A DNA stretch of 7,818 nucleotides from an uncultured Emergencia sp. (GTDB lineage Bacteria > Bacillota > Clostridia > Peptostreptococcales > Anaerovoracaceae). Below, one piece after another: positions 1 through 6,562 of this stretch. The stretch covers positions 1 to 7,818 of the forward strand of contig CABSEO010000083.1 of assembly GCA_902476665.1 (NCBI GenBank). The letters are read 5' to 3'. Position 1 is the stretch's first letter. The number at the start of each line of letters is the position of its first letter. A model generated the notes under the pieces. It saw only the letters and a list, made by a program, of their open reading frames with translations. It was not told the DNA's origin and did no database searches. The position numbers and the translations under genes were made by a program.

Positions 1-85
1 CGGAAGAGCATATGATGGTATGCTGTAGCAGGTGGTTTAGCGAAGATATTTATATCTCCGTCCTGATACAGGACGGAGTTTTTTT
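1..85 (+). promoter_or_regulatory. Probable 3' half of a T-box riboswitch leader (stem III, antiterminator, terminator)
   Basis: Three structures follow each other as in a T-box leader. Bases 7-12 (AGCATA) pair with 19-24 (TATGCT), a six-pair hairpin in the place of stem III. Then CAGG (29-32) pairs with CCTG (62-65) and GCG (40-42) with CGT (59-61), enclosing a seven-base bulge TGGTTTA (33-39). This is the geometry of the T-box antiterminator, whose bulge normally reads TGGNACC and binds the tRNA NCCA end. Bases 44-57 extend the upper helix. The competing terminator (56-85) uses the same CCGTCCTG. The last three bulge bases (TTA instead of ACC) deviate from consensus. Stem I and the specifier codon would lie left of the window, so the cognate tRNA cannot be read. 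Alternative: another conditional attenuator. Confidence 0.62.
56..85 (+). terminator. Intrinsic terminator/attenuator in front of the oxidoreductase operon
   Basis: CTCCGTCCTG (56-65) and CAGGACGGAG (69-78) form a perfect ten-pair GC-rich stem with an ATA loop, followed directly by seven T residues (79-85). Only 20 bases separate the T run from the first start codon at 106, which leaves no space for a downstream promoter. The terminator must therefore be conditional (attenuation) or leaky for the operon to be transcribed. Confidence 0.93.
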
Positions 86-105
86 CATGTAGCGGAGGAG
101 AGAAC

Positions 106-693
106 ATGTCACAGAAGAATCAAACAGTGGAAATCAGATGGCACGGCAGAGGTGGACAGGGTGCGAAGACAGCCTGTCTGCTGCTGGCTGACGTTGCATT
201 CAGCTCAGGCAAACAGGTGCAGGGCTTTCCGGAATACGGTCCGGAGAGAATGGGCGCGCCTATTACTGCCTACAATCGAATTTCTGATGGAAAGAACACC
301 ATTCATTCCAACATTTACAAGCCCAATTATGTGGTAGTGGTAGATGAAACCCTGCTTCACTCTGTAGATGTGACCGCAGGTCTTGATCCAGAGGGCGCCA
401 TTATCATCAACAGCAGCAAAGAACCGGAAGAACTTCGCAGACTTCTCGGAGGCTATGAAGGAAAGGTGTGCACTGTGGATGCAGAAAGGATTTCCGTGGC
501 GACCCTTGGAAAGAACTTTCCTAATACTCCGATGCTGGCAGCAGTGGTAAAAGTCAGCAATGTGGTAGATAACGAGAAATTCTTACAAGATATGGAAGCG
601 TCTTTCCGGCACAAGTTTGCCTCAAAGCCGGGAGTTATCGACGGCAATATGGAGGCGCTGAGAATGTCCATGAACGAAGTAAAGGTAGGTTAA
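106..693 (+). CDS. porG: 2-oxoacid:ferredoxin oxidoreductase, gamma subunit
   Basis: This is the gamma subunit (also named porC in some species) of a cytoplasmic four-subunit complex that oxidatively decarboxylates a 2-oxoacid to an acyl-CoA while reducing ferredoxin. At 195 aa it has the normal family length. The N-terminal GRGGQG motif (residues 14-19) and FPEYGPERMG (41-50) are signatures of the domain, which is linked to coenzyme A binding in this enzyme class. The ATG at 106 follows GGAGG (94-98) at seven bases. It is the first gene of the operon, three bases before the delta gene, and sits behind the leader terminator. The sequence does not separate a pyruvate from a branched-chain 2-oxoacid substrate. 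Confidence 0.95.
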   Translation: MSQKNQTVEIRWHGRGGQGAKTACLLLADVAFSSGKQVQGFPEYGPERMGAPITAYNRISDGKNTIHSNIYKPNYVVVVDETLLHSVDVTAGLDPEGAIIINSSKEPEELRRLLGGYEGKVCTVDAERISVATLGKNFPNTPMLAAVVKVSNVVDNEKFLQDMEASFRHKFASKPGVIDGNMEALRMSMNEVKVG

Positions 694-696
694 GAT

Positions 697-999
697 ATGA
701 AAGAAGCCAGATATATCAATGAACACAGCGCATGGCAGGAACTGACCTGCGGCGCAGAGATTTATGAACCGGGTACATCCAAGCTGGTGAATACAGGAGA
801 ATGGAGAGTTCTGACTCCTTTCTTTGACGCCGATAAATGTAAACACTGTATGCTTTGTGTACCTTTCTGCCCGGATGTTTCCATTCCTGTCAAAGATGGA
901 AAACGGCTGGATACAGATTTGTTTCACTGCAAAGGGTGCGGCATTTGTGCCAAGGTATGTCCATTCGGAGCAATTACCATGGGAAAGGAGGAAAAGTAA
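697..999 (+). CDS. porD: 2-oxoacid:ferredoxin oxidoreductase, delta subunit (2x[4Fe-4S] ferredoxin-like)
   Basis: This small electron-transfer subunit (100 aa) passes electrons from the TPP-bearing beta subunit to free ferredoxin. Two classical CxxCxxCxxxCP motifs are visible: C48, C51, C54, C58 and C78, C81, C84, C88, each predicted to give ligands for [4Fe-4S] clusters. The roughly 45-residue N-terminal stretch is the usual extension of PorD and VorD proteins. The gene begins three bases after the gamma stop. An AAGG/AGG-rich ribosome binding site lies within the end of gamma, and the TAA directly abuts the alpha start, so translational coupling is likely. In single-chain clostridial PFOR this domain is fused; here it is separate. 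Confidence 0.95.
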   Translation: MKEARYINEHSAWQELTCGAEIYEPGTSKLVNTGEWRVLTPFFDADKCKHCMLCVPFCPDVSIPVKDGKRLDTDLFHCKGCGICAKVCPFGAITMGKEEK

Positions 1000-2187
1000 A
1001 TGGCAGTAAAAGACAGAATGAGCGGAAATGAAGCTGTAGCTGTAGCGATGCGTCAGATTAATCCGGATGTCATGGGTGCTTTTCCAATTACACCCTCTAC
1101 AGAAATTCCTCAGTATTTCTCCAAGTATATTGCCGATGGAAAAGTGGACACCGAATTTGTCGCAGTAGAGTCGGAGCACTCTGCCATGTCCACTTGTATC
1201 GGAGCTGCGGCAGCAGGTGCAAGAGCAATTACTGCTACTTCTTCTGCGGGGCTTGCGCTGATGTGGGAACTGCTTTATGTTGCCGCCTCCGCCAGACTTC
1301 CCATTACTATGGCAGTGGTCAACAGAGCACTGACCGGTCCTATCAATATTAATAATGACCACTCTGACTCCATGGGCTGCAGAGATACGGGATGGATTCA
1401 GATTTATGCAGAAAACAATCAGGAAGCTTATGATAACTATATTCAGGCTATGCCGATTTCAGAATACTGCAGATTGCCGATTATGATCTGTCAGGATGGT
1501 TTTATCACCAGTCATGCAGTGGAGAACATCGAACTTCTGGAAGATGATGAGGTAAAGCGCTTTGTCGGAGAATATAATCCTGAGAACTATCTTCTGAAGT
1601 CAGAAAATCCGCTTGCAGTAGGCCCTTATGGTGTTTCGCCTTATTATATGGAAGTAAAAAAGGCACAGGCAGAGGCTATGAAAGCTGCGAAAAAACGGAT
1701 TCTGGAGGTCGGACAGGCCTACGGAGAAATATCCGGCAGAAGCTACGGCTTCTTTGAAGAGTACAGAATGGAAGACGCAGAAGCAGCTGTTGTCGTGATC
1801 GGCTCATCTGCCGGCACGGGTAAAGCAGCAGTGGATCTGCTGAGACAGCAGGGCAAGAAAGTGGGGCTTATCAAACTAAGAGTCTTCAGGCCGTTTCCAA
1901 TGGAAGAACTGGCAGCGGCTTTGTCAAAAATTAAAGCGGTTGCAGTCATGGACAAATGTGAAGGATTCTCTGCCGCAGGCGGTCCTGTTTTTGCAGAAAC
2001 CAGATCAGCCCTTTATGATTTAAAAGAAAGGCCGATGGCGGTCAATTATGTATATGGGCTTGGTGGAAGAGATGTGACAACGGCCACTTTTGAGGAAATT
2101 TATGATGCGCTTTTCTATATGATCCGGACGGGAGAAGTGGGTCAGATTTACAGACATATCGGTGTGAGAGATTTGGAGGACAGATAA
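1000..2187 (+). CDS. porA: 2-oxoacid:ferredoxin oxidoreductase, alpha subunit
   Basis: This 395-aa alpha subunit contains the pyrimidine-binding half of the TPP site and the 2-oxoacid pocket. Visible family landmarks are FPITPSTEI (28-36), AVESEHSAMS (55-64, with the conserved glutamate region), TSSAGLALMWELLY (80-93), R109 in the VNRALTGP loop (the place of the substrate-carboxylate-binding arginine of PFOR), HSDSMGCRDTGW (121-132) and a C-terminal domain with LRVFRPFP (293-300) and GLGGRDV (353-359). Length is normal. AAAGGAGG at the end of delta serves as its ribosome binding site, and ATG follows the delta stop with no gap. Family knowledge gives oxidative decarboxylation of pyruvate or ketoisovalerate; the exact substrate cannot be assigned from this reading. 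Confidence 0.95.
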   Translation: MAVKDRMSGNEAVAVAMRQINPDVMGAFPITPSTEIPQYFSKYIADGKVDTEFVAVESEHSAMSTCIGAAAAGARAITATSSAGLALMWELLYVAASARLPITMAVVNRALTGPININNDHSDSMGCRDTGWIQIYAENNQEAYDNYIQAMPISEYCRLPIMICQDGFITSHAVENIELLEDDEVKRFVGEYNPENYLLKSENPLAVGPYGVSPYYMEVKKAQAEAMKAAKKRILEVGQAYGEISGRSYGFFEEYRMEDAEAAVVVIGSSAGTGKAAVDLLRQQGKKVGLIKLRVFRPFPMEELAAALSKIKAVAVMDKCEGFSAAGGPVFAETRSALYDLKERPMAVNYVYGLGGRDVTTATFEEIYDALFYMIRTGEVGQIYRHIGVRDLEDR

Positions 2188-2189
2188 CT

Positions 2190-3122
2190 ATGGCATACAG
2201 TTTGAAAGCAGAGTTAGAGAAAAAGAACAGATTAGCCCCGGGTCACAGACTTTGCGCCGGCTGTGGCGCAGGTGTTGCGGTAAACGGTGTGCTGCGCGCT
2301 TTGGATGAAGGAGATAAAGCGGTAGTTTCCAACGCGACAAGCTGTCTGGAAGTTTCTACATTTATATATCCATATACGGCTTATGAGGACAGCTATATTC
2401 ACAGTGCTTTTGAAAATGCGGCCGCAATGACTGGCGGAGTGGAAGCGGCTTACAATGTGCTGAAGAAAAAAGGGAAAATAAAAGACAATTTTAAGTTTAT
2501 CTGTTTTGGAGGGGACGGCGGTACCTATGATATCGGTTTTCAGTCTCTTTCTGGAGCTATGGAACGGGGACATGACATGGTTTATGTCTGCTATGACAAT
2601 GAAGCTTATATGAATACAGGTATTCAGCGTTCTTCTGCCACACCGCGATTTGCGGATGCAACCACGACACCTGTAGGAGCAAAGTCTTATGGTAAGGTAC
2701 AGAATAAGAAGAATCTGACTGAGATTATTGCGGCTCACAATGTGCCGTATGCAGCACAGACCACTTTTCTCGGTGATTTCAGAGATCTGCACAGCAAAGC
2801 CCACAAGGCTATTTATACAGAAGGGCCTTGTTTCTTGAATATATTATCGCCATGTCCGAGAGGATGGAGGTATGATATGGAGGATCTGGCAGAGATCTGT
2901 AAGCTGGCTGTGGATACCTGTGTCTGGCCTCTTTACGAAATTGAAGATGGCCAGTGGAGACTTACCTATGAACCGTCAAAGAAGCTGCCGGTAGAACGAT
3001 TTTTGGAAAAACAGGGCAGATTCAGACATATGTTTGCAAAAGGCAATGAATGGATGATTGAAGAGGCTCAGAGTTACGTAGACAGCCAGTGGGAAAAGTT
3101 AAAGGCCAGATGCGAGCGATAG
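2190..3122 (+). CDS. porB: 2-oxoacid:ferredoxin oxidoreductase, beta subunit (TPP and [4Fe-4S])
   Basis: This 310-aa beta subunit binds TPP diphosphate/Mg2+ and the proximal iron-sulfur cluster. The TPP motif begins with GDG (108-110) and ends at N137 in YDNEAYMNTG. The four cluster cysteines appear to be C22 and C25 (LCAGCG), C52 and C222 (SPCPRGW), matching the spacing pattern of PorB. The QRSSATP and TTTPVG region (146-163) is typical of pyruvate and branched-chain enzymes rather than 2-oxoglutarate enzymes, but I cannot decide between the first two. TTGGAGG (about 2173-2179) precedes the ATG, two bases after the alpha stop. It is the last gene of the operon and is followed by a hairpin at 3145. 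All catalytic features look intact. Confidence 0.95.
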   Translation: MAYSLKAELEKKNRLAPGHRLCAGCGAGVAVNGVLRALDEGDKAVVSNATSCLEVSTFIYPYTAYEDSYIHSAFENAAAMTGGVEAAYNVLKKKGKIKDNFKFICFGGDGGTYDIGFQSLSGAMERGHDMVYVCYDNEAYMNTGIQRSSATPRFADATTTPVGAKSYGKVQNKKNLTEIIAAHNVPYAAQTTFLGDFRDLHSKAHKAIYTEGPCFLNILSPCPRGWRYDMEDLAEICKLAVDTCVWPLYEIEDGQWRLTYEPSKKLPVERFLEKQGRFRHMFAKGNEWMIEEAQSYVDSQWEKLKARCER

Positions 3123-3144
3123 GGTTGTAAACAAGAAATGATAA

Positions 3145-3173
3145 GAAGGGTGCGAGTCTGTTTCGCACCCTTC
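3145..3173. terminator. Hairpin between convergent genes, probable bidirectional terminator
   Basis: GAAGGGTGCGA (3145-3155) and TCGCACCCTTC (3163-3173) form a perfect eleven-pair stem with a seven-base loop, between the porB stop and the end of the leftward MerR gene. On the plus strand it is followed by CTGTATG, a poor U tract. On the minus strand it is followed by a T-rich stretch (TTATCATTTCTTGTTT). The stem is strong enough to end both transcripts, but by sequence it is a better terminator for the leftward gene. Confidence 0.75.
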
Positions 3174-3200
3174 CTGTATGAGATGAAATTTGGTATGGTA

Positions 3201-4010
3201 CTACCGTTTTATTTTGATCTGAAGTCCTGTAATATATTCATCTTCTACATTTGTATCGTGATTGTCAATGATGTAGAATTCCATTGGATCTCCATCGGCC
3301 GACAGACCGCTGTCATGAAGAAATGAAAAGAGTTGTTTCCATGCTTCAGGGATTTTCTGATAGCTCCCTTTGATGGTGGTGTTCAGATAGGCTCCAGCCG
3401 GAATGATCTCGTCAAAATCTTCCCCGTCCTCTACTCTGCAGAAAACTGCACTGAAACGGCCGTAGCCGCCTTGCTCAATGCAGTCAAGAGGAATCACAGC
3501 TCCCATATCCCCGTTGCCGATGATATACAGCTGATCCTGATTTTTTTTCTGCAGCTCTTTGAGCACAAAGTCCAGATCTTCATCACGGTATACATCTTCA
3601 CTGAGCTTGAGAATTTTTCTTGGCGGAAACTGACTGATCTGAGGCTGATGAAATATAAAATCTGCATTCAGATGAGCTTCCATCTCTTTAATACGCCCGT
3701 TCAAGTGAACTTTCAGTTTGTCCAGCTGACTGATTTTCTCCTCAATGGCACTGACTTCACTGCGGAACAGCGCAAGGGTTTTTTCTACATTAAAGTCTTG
3801 CAGATGTTCTTTGATTTCCTGCATGGAAAAACCGATGGAGCGAAGTTCTCTGAGTATATTCAGCGTCCTGATATCGCTGATGCTGTACATACGGTAACCG
3901 TTGACATCCCGGCGAGGTTTTAAAATTCCCAGTTCTTCGTAGTAACGCAGAGAGTCGGTCCCGATTCCGTATAAAGAAGAGATTTCTCCTATTTTATAAT
4001 ATTCTTTCAT
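3201..4010 (-). CDS. MerR-family transcriptional regulator with BmrR/GyrI-like effector domain
   Basis: This 269-aa regulator has the layout of BmrR-type multidrug sensors. A winged-helix DNA-binding domain (about 1-75) shows YYKIGEISSLYGI, LRYYEELGILKP and GYRMYSISDI. A long dimerisation coiled coil follows (about 78-115, rich in E, K and L). The C-terminal half (about 128-269) resembles the GyrI-like ligand-binding fold, ending in EYITGLQIKIKR. There is no metal-binding cysteine pattern, so a small organic or cationic effector is more likely than a metal. The ATG is ten bases from AAAGGAG (4021-4027). It is divergent from a MATE pump, and an operator sits between them, so it probably activates the pump and controls itself. 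The inducer is unknown. Confidence 0.9.
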   Translation of the reverse strand: MKEYYKIGEISSLYGIGTDSLRYYEELGILKPRRDVNGYRMYSISDIRTLNILRELRSIGFSMQEIKEHLQDFNVEKTLALFRSEVSAIEEKISQLDKLKVHLNGRIKEMEAHLNADFIFHQPQISQFPPRKILKLSEDVYRDEDLDFVLKELQKKNQDQLYIIGNGDMGAVIPLDCIEQGGYGRFSAVFCRVEDGEDFDEIIPAGAYLNTTIKGSYQKIPEAWKQLFSFLHDSGLSADGDPMEFYIIDNHDTNVEDEYITGLQIKIKR

Positions 4011-4024
4011 TTTAAAAAAACTCC

Positions 4025-4055
4025 TTTACCTTAGTATTATACCAAGGTTTATAAT
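4025..4055 (+). promoter_or_regulatory. Predicted MerR-type promoter of the MATE gene (19-bp spacer)
   Basis: TTTACC (4025-4030, four of six matches to TTGACA) and a perfect TATAAT (4050-4055) are 19 bp apart. Promoters activated by MerR regulators typically have such over-long spacers, which the regulator corrects by untwisting the DNA. The operator fills the spacer almost exactly. Confidence 0.75.
4028..4048. promoter_or_regulatory. Predicted MerR operator (21-bp dyad)
   Basis: ACCTTAGTAT (4028-4037) and ATACCAAGGT (4039-4048) are inverted repeats around a central T, with one mismatch in ten pairs. The dyad lies between the -35 and -10 boxes of the pump promoter, the position expected for a MerR-family dimer. 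Confidence 0.8.
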
Positions 4056-4063
4056 GAAATCAA
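4036..4063 (-). promoter_or_regulatory. Predicted sigma-A promoter of the merR gene, overlapping the operator
   Basis: Read leftward, TTGATT (4063-4058) and a perfect TATAAT (4041-4036) are separated by 16 bp. Transcription would start near 4029, just before the AAAGGAG ribosome binding site, giving a very short leader. The -10 box falls in the centre of the 21-bp dyad, so regulator binding should block this promoter (autorepression); this is inference. Confidence 0.55.
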
Positions 4064-4081
4064 GATAAGGAGTTGTTAAAA

Positions 4082-5407
4082 ATGAATCTTGAGACAAAAA
4101 TAAATGTAAAACGCAAATTCTTCAGTTATGCACTGCCATCAGTGGCGGCAATGTGGGTATACACGATTTATACTATGGTAGACGGCATGTTTGTTGCAAG
4201 AGGTGTGGGTACCACCGCTCTGGCTGCAGTGAATATCGCTATGCCGTTTATTAATACTGCATTTGCTTTAGGGATTCTCTTTGCGGTTGGTGCCAGCACA
4301 AGAGCTTCTATTTATAAGGGAAGGGAAGATCGCAAGCGAGCCAATGAGATTTTTACCACAAGTGCTGTGACAGTCTTCTGTCTGGCCTGGATTGTGGTCA
4401 TTATCGCACAGCTGAATCTGGAACGTCTTGCTCTGATACTGGGGGCAACGGAAGCTACACTGGAATATGTAAAAGATTATCTGCGGATTATCATCATGTT
4501 TGTACCTTGCTACATGACGTCCTATAATCTGGAAGTTCTTATCAAGGCAGATGGATTTCCGAAGAAAGCGATTTTTACTACTTCAGCAGGTGCTGTGACC
4601 AACATTGTGCTGGACTGGCTTTTCGTTATGGTATTTCACTGGGGAATTGAAGGTGCGGCTATTGCCACAGGCCTTTCTCAGCTGATGACTTTTTCTATTT
4701 TCTTTGCACATTTTTTATCCAGAAAATCCTATTTCAGTTTTGTAAAGATCAAATGGAGACTGAAGGAAGTACTGGGGTTTGCAAAATTGGGTATTGCTGA
4801 CAGTGTAACCGAATTTTCTGTTGGTGTAATTATTTTTATGTTTAATAATGTGCTGATTCGAGTATCAGGTGATGACGGCGTTGTTATCTATACGGTTATT
4901 GCTTATGTTTCGCAGCTGATTCTGATGACGATGATGGGTATCAATCAGGGCATGCAGCCACTTGTAAGCTACTATCACGGCAGGGAGGAAAATTATGTTC
5001 ATCGCTATATTCTGAGGATCGCATTGTGTACGGCAGGAATTGCTTCTCTGGTGGCTTTCATCTTCGGAGTGCTTTATCCCAACCCTGTAGTGGCCGTGTT
5101 TATCGATCCATCTGAGAATATGGAACTATATCTTGATGGCATATCAGCTTTTAAACTGTTTTCGGTTTCTTTTCTGCCGCTGGGTGTAGTAATTATTCTA
5201 GCCGGATATTTTACGGCACTGGAAAAAAATCGGCCTGCCATGACCATTTCAGTAGGACGAGGACTGGTTTTTGTAACAGCCTGTCTATTAGTTATGGCAA
5301 CACTTTTTGGAGAGACAGGGATCTGGCTGTCCATGGGCGTGTCGGAAACGATGGCTCTGATTCTGGCCGTTTTGCTGTATAAACGCAAGCTAGGTAAAAT
5401 AAAATAG
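4082..5407 (+). CDS. MATE-family multidrug/cation efflux transporter
   Basis: This inner-membrane protein of 441 aa has the usual length and the twelve-helix pattern of MATE transporters, which export drugs or organic cations in exchange for Na+ or H+. Landmarks are MVDGMFVARGVGTTALAAVN (32-51), ADGFPKKAI (156-164) closing the first bundle, and GINQGMQPLVSYYHGRE (286-302) in the second half, a motif typical of MepA/DinF-like members. No signal peptide is expected. I chose ATG 4082 because AAGGAG (4067-4072) lies nine bases before it; an in-frame TTG at 4073 touches that site and is unlikely. It is divergent from the MerR regulator, which probably induces it. The substrate is unknown. Confidence 0.93.
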   Translation: MNLETKINVKRKFFSYALPSVAAMWVYTIYTMVDGMFVARGVGTTALAAVNIAMPFINTAFALGILFAVGASTRASIYKGREDRKRANEIFTTSAVTVFCLAWIVVIIAQLNLERLALILGATEATLEYVKDYLRIIIMFVPCYMTSYNLEVLIKADGFPKKAIFTTSAGAVTNIVLDWLFVMVFHWGIEGAAIATGLSQLMTFSIFFAHFLSRKSYFSFVKIKWRLKEVLGFAKLGIADSVTEFSVGVIIFMFNNVLIRVSGDDGVVIYTVIAYVSQLILMTMMGINQGMQPLVSYYHGREENYVHRYILRIALCTAGIASLVAFIFGVLYPNPVVAVFIDPSENMELYLDGISAFKLFSVSFLPLGVVIILAGYFTALEKNRPAMTISVGRGLVFVTACLLVMATLFGETGIWLSMGVSETMALILAVLLYKRKLGKIK

Positions 5408-5414
5408 AATCCAA

Positions 5415-5457
5415 AAACAGAAAGGCGGGCGGAAGTTTTCCGGTCGTCTTTCTGTTT
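5415..5457 (+). terminator. Intrinsic terminator of the MATE gene
   Basis: AAACAGAAAG (5415-5424) pairs perfectly with CTTTCTGTTT (5448-5457). The stem continues inward through GC-rich pairs (CGGAA 5430-5434 with TTTCC-like 5438-5442) with one G/G mismatch and wobble pairs. It starts eight bases after the stop codon. The T-rich 3' arm supplies the U tract. It could also act on leftward transcripts because the 5' arm is A-rich. Confidence 0.85.
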
Positions 5458-5504
5458 GAATACTTTCGTTTACAGTAAAACTGAAGAGTCAATCGTTATA
5501 TTGT

Positions 5505-5530
5505 GCCTGGCTCCTGTACAGGAGTCAGGC
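5505..5530. repeat. 26-bp near-perfect inverted repeat, no U tract
   Basis: GCCTGGCTCCTG (5505-5516) and CAGGAGTCAGGC (5519-5530) are inverted arms around TA. The only imperfection, G5510 opposite T5525, becomes a G-U pair in rightward RNA but a C/A mismatch in leftward RNA. Neither side has a T run, so it is not a standard intrinsic terminator. It could be an RNA-processing or stability hairpin, or a protein-binding site. The remaining bases of the 207-base gap 5408-5614 hold no gene that I can support. Confidence 0.6.
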
Positions 5531-5560
5531 GGAAGTGATTTCTGCAGAACTTAGCTATGA

Positions 5561-5611
5561 TGACAGAAACACTGACGACTTACAACGAATTCGTTGGTTC
5601 TGTATCTGTCA
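5561..5611. repeat. Nested inverted repeats downstream of the guanidino-enzyme gene
   Basis: CAACGAATTCGTTG (5583-5596) is a perfect 14-bp palindrome. It is flanked by TGACAGA (5561-5567) and TCTGTCA (5605-5611), which also pair, with unequal arms between. The structure begins four bases beyond the stop codon of the leftward gene, so it is the natural candidate for its 3' end signal. It lacks the T run of a classical terminator. Confidence 0.45.
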
Positions 5612-5614
5612 GAA

Positions 5615-6556
5615 TCAGCCTCGTTTCAAAAATGCTGTGATACAGTGAAGTGCACCTTTTCCTTTGATGATTTCGGAGACATTGACAGTAATGACCTCAA
5701 TGCCGTTTTTTTCCAGAAGTGCCTGAGCTCTTGGGTTCCCTTCCGGCATTACAATAAGTCCAGGCTTGAGGGCAACAAAGTTGCAGCAGAAAGTCTCACG
5801 GATTTCAGTACGGGATGGTACCTCTAGAATTTTATATCCTTTTTTCTTCAGCATGTCTACGATGTCGTATGGAATTTGAGCAGCATGCAGCATGATAACA
5901 TCATCGCTTGCAGGATTCATCAGTCCATCAATATGGATATTGCTGTAAGGCTGCTGCATATGCCATACTGTGACGCCCATCTTTTCCAGTTCATGTTTCA
6001 CTTGTTCATAACCGCTCTGATTACATCTGCTTCCCGTAGAAACAACGCAGGTGTGGCGATCTACCCACATAGCATTAGCTCCTTCAAACATGCCGTCACC
6101 ACTGACGGTTTTTAAAATAGGTACGCCTATGTCAGAAAGCGCTTTTGCAATATAGCGTTCTTCTCCGCGTCTTGCTGCCATGCCGGGTCTTGTCAGAATA
6201 GCTCCTTCTGGAGTCATGAAGACCAGATCACGACAGAAGATAGCATTTGGGCGGTCTTCCCTCTGTTCTTCCACATAGTATACTTTTACTCCGTGCTGAC
6301 GGTAAATATCCGCGACTGCATCGTGCTGCGCACGCATCAGTTCTACATCAATCGGCTCCTCTGAAAATCTGACTTCCGTAGCGTTAAAATCTTCAATCTC
6401 TTTGCCCGGACGTCTCATTAGAACCGCTTTTAAGGTATCAACCTCAGATGATACACCCCAGTCACCCCAATAAAGAGGCATGTCTTCTTCAAAATTTGTC
6501 TCTTTTGGAAACCAGCGTTCGCCAGGGATGGCGTCAATGTCAATTCTCTTGTTCAT
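5615..6556 (-). CDS. Guanidino-group-modifying enzyme (amidinotransferase/dimethylargininase-like hydrolase)
   Basis: This 313-aa cytoplasmic enzyme belongs to the superfamily of arginine deiminase, dimethylargininase, agmatine deiminase and amidinotransferases, which attack a guanidino carbon with a cysteine. Superfamily landmarks are present in order: PNAIFCRD (103-110, guanidinium-binding Asp at 110), FEGAN (157-161, catalytic Glu158), NIHID (207-211, His208 and Asp210) and GALHCIT (301-307, nucleophile Cys305). It lacks the length and other features of classical arginine deiminase (about 400 aa). Residue 161 is Asn in EGAN, where arginine deiminases usually have Asp (EGGD). Substrate is open: arginine, a methylarginine, agmatine or another guanidine. 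The second ATG (6556) is six bases from AAGGAGG (6563-6569), better than the first (6559, three bases). It follows the permease gene and has its own sigma-54 promoter. Confidence 0.87.
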   Translation of the reverse strand: MNKRIDIDAIPGERWFPKETNFEEDMPLYWGDWGVSSEVDTLKAVLMRRPGKEIEDFNATEVRFSEEPIDVELMRAQHDAVADIYRQHGVKVYYVEEQREDRPNAIFCRDLVFMTPEGAILTRPGMAARRGEERYIAKALSDIGVPILKTVSGDGMFEGANAMWVDRHTCVVSTGSRCNQSGYEQVKHELEKMGVTVWHMQQPYSNIHIDGLMNPASDDVIMLHAAQIPYDIVDMLKKKGYKILEVPSRTEIRETFCCNFVALKPGLIVMPEGNPRAQALLEKNGIEVITVNVSEIIKGKGALHCITAFLKRG

Positions 6557-6562
6557 CATTCT

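Noticed and set aside
622..1362. Long 246-codon leftward reading frame across the end of gamma, delta and the start of alpha
   Set aside because: It lies antisense to three genes with clear family motifs, has no ribosome binding site, and its protein is rich in Cys, His and Ser without recognisable domains.
2232..2804. 190-codon leftward frame inside the beta gene
   Set aside because: Fully antisense to a conserved TPP and iron-sulfur subunit; no start signal and no domain.
3333..3923. 196-codon rightward frame opposite the MerR gene
   Set aside because: The MerR frame has unmistakable domains and a ribosome binding site; this frame is its shadow.
4073..4081. TTG codon as start of the MATE gene
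   Set aside because: It directly abuts AAGGAG (4067-4072), leaving no spacer; ATG 4082 has a nine-base spacer and the usual N-terminus.
5469..5502. Sigma-A promoter TTTACA / TATATT for a small RNA in the gap
   Set aside because: The boxes are 22 bp apart, beyond the workable range, and nothing else supports a transcript.
5594..5827. 77-codon rightward frame at the end of the guanidino-enzyme gene
   Set aside because: Antisense shadow covering the catalytic-cysteine region of a well-supported gene; no ribosome binding site.
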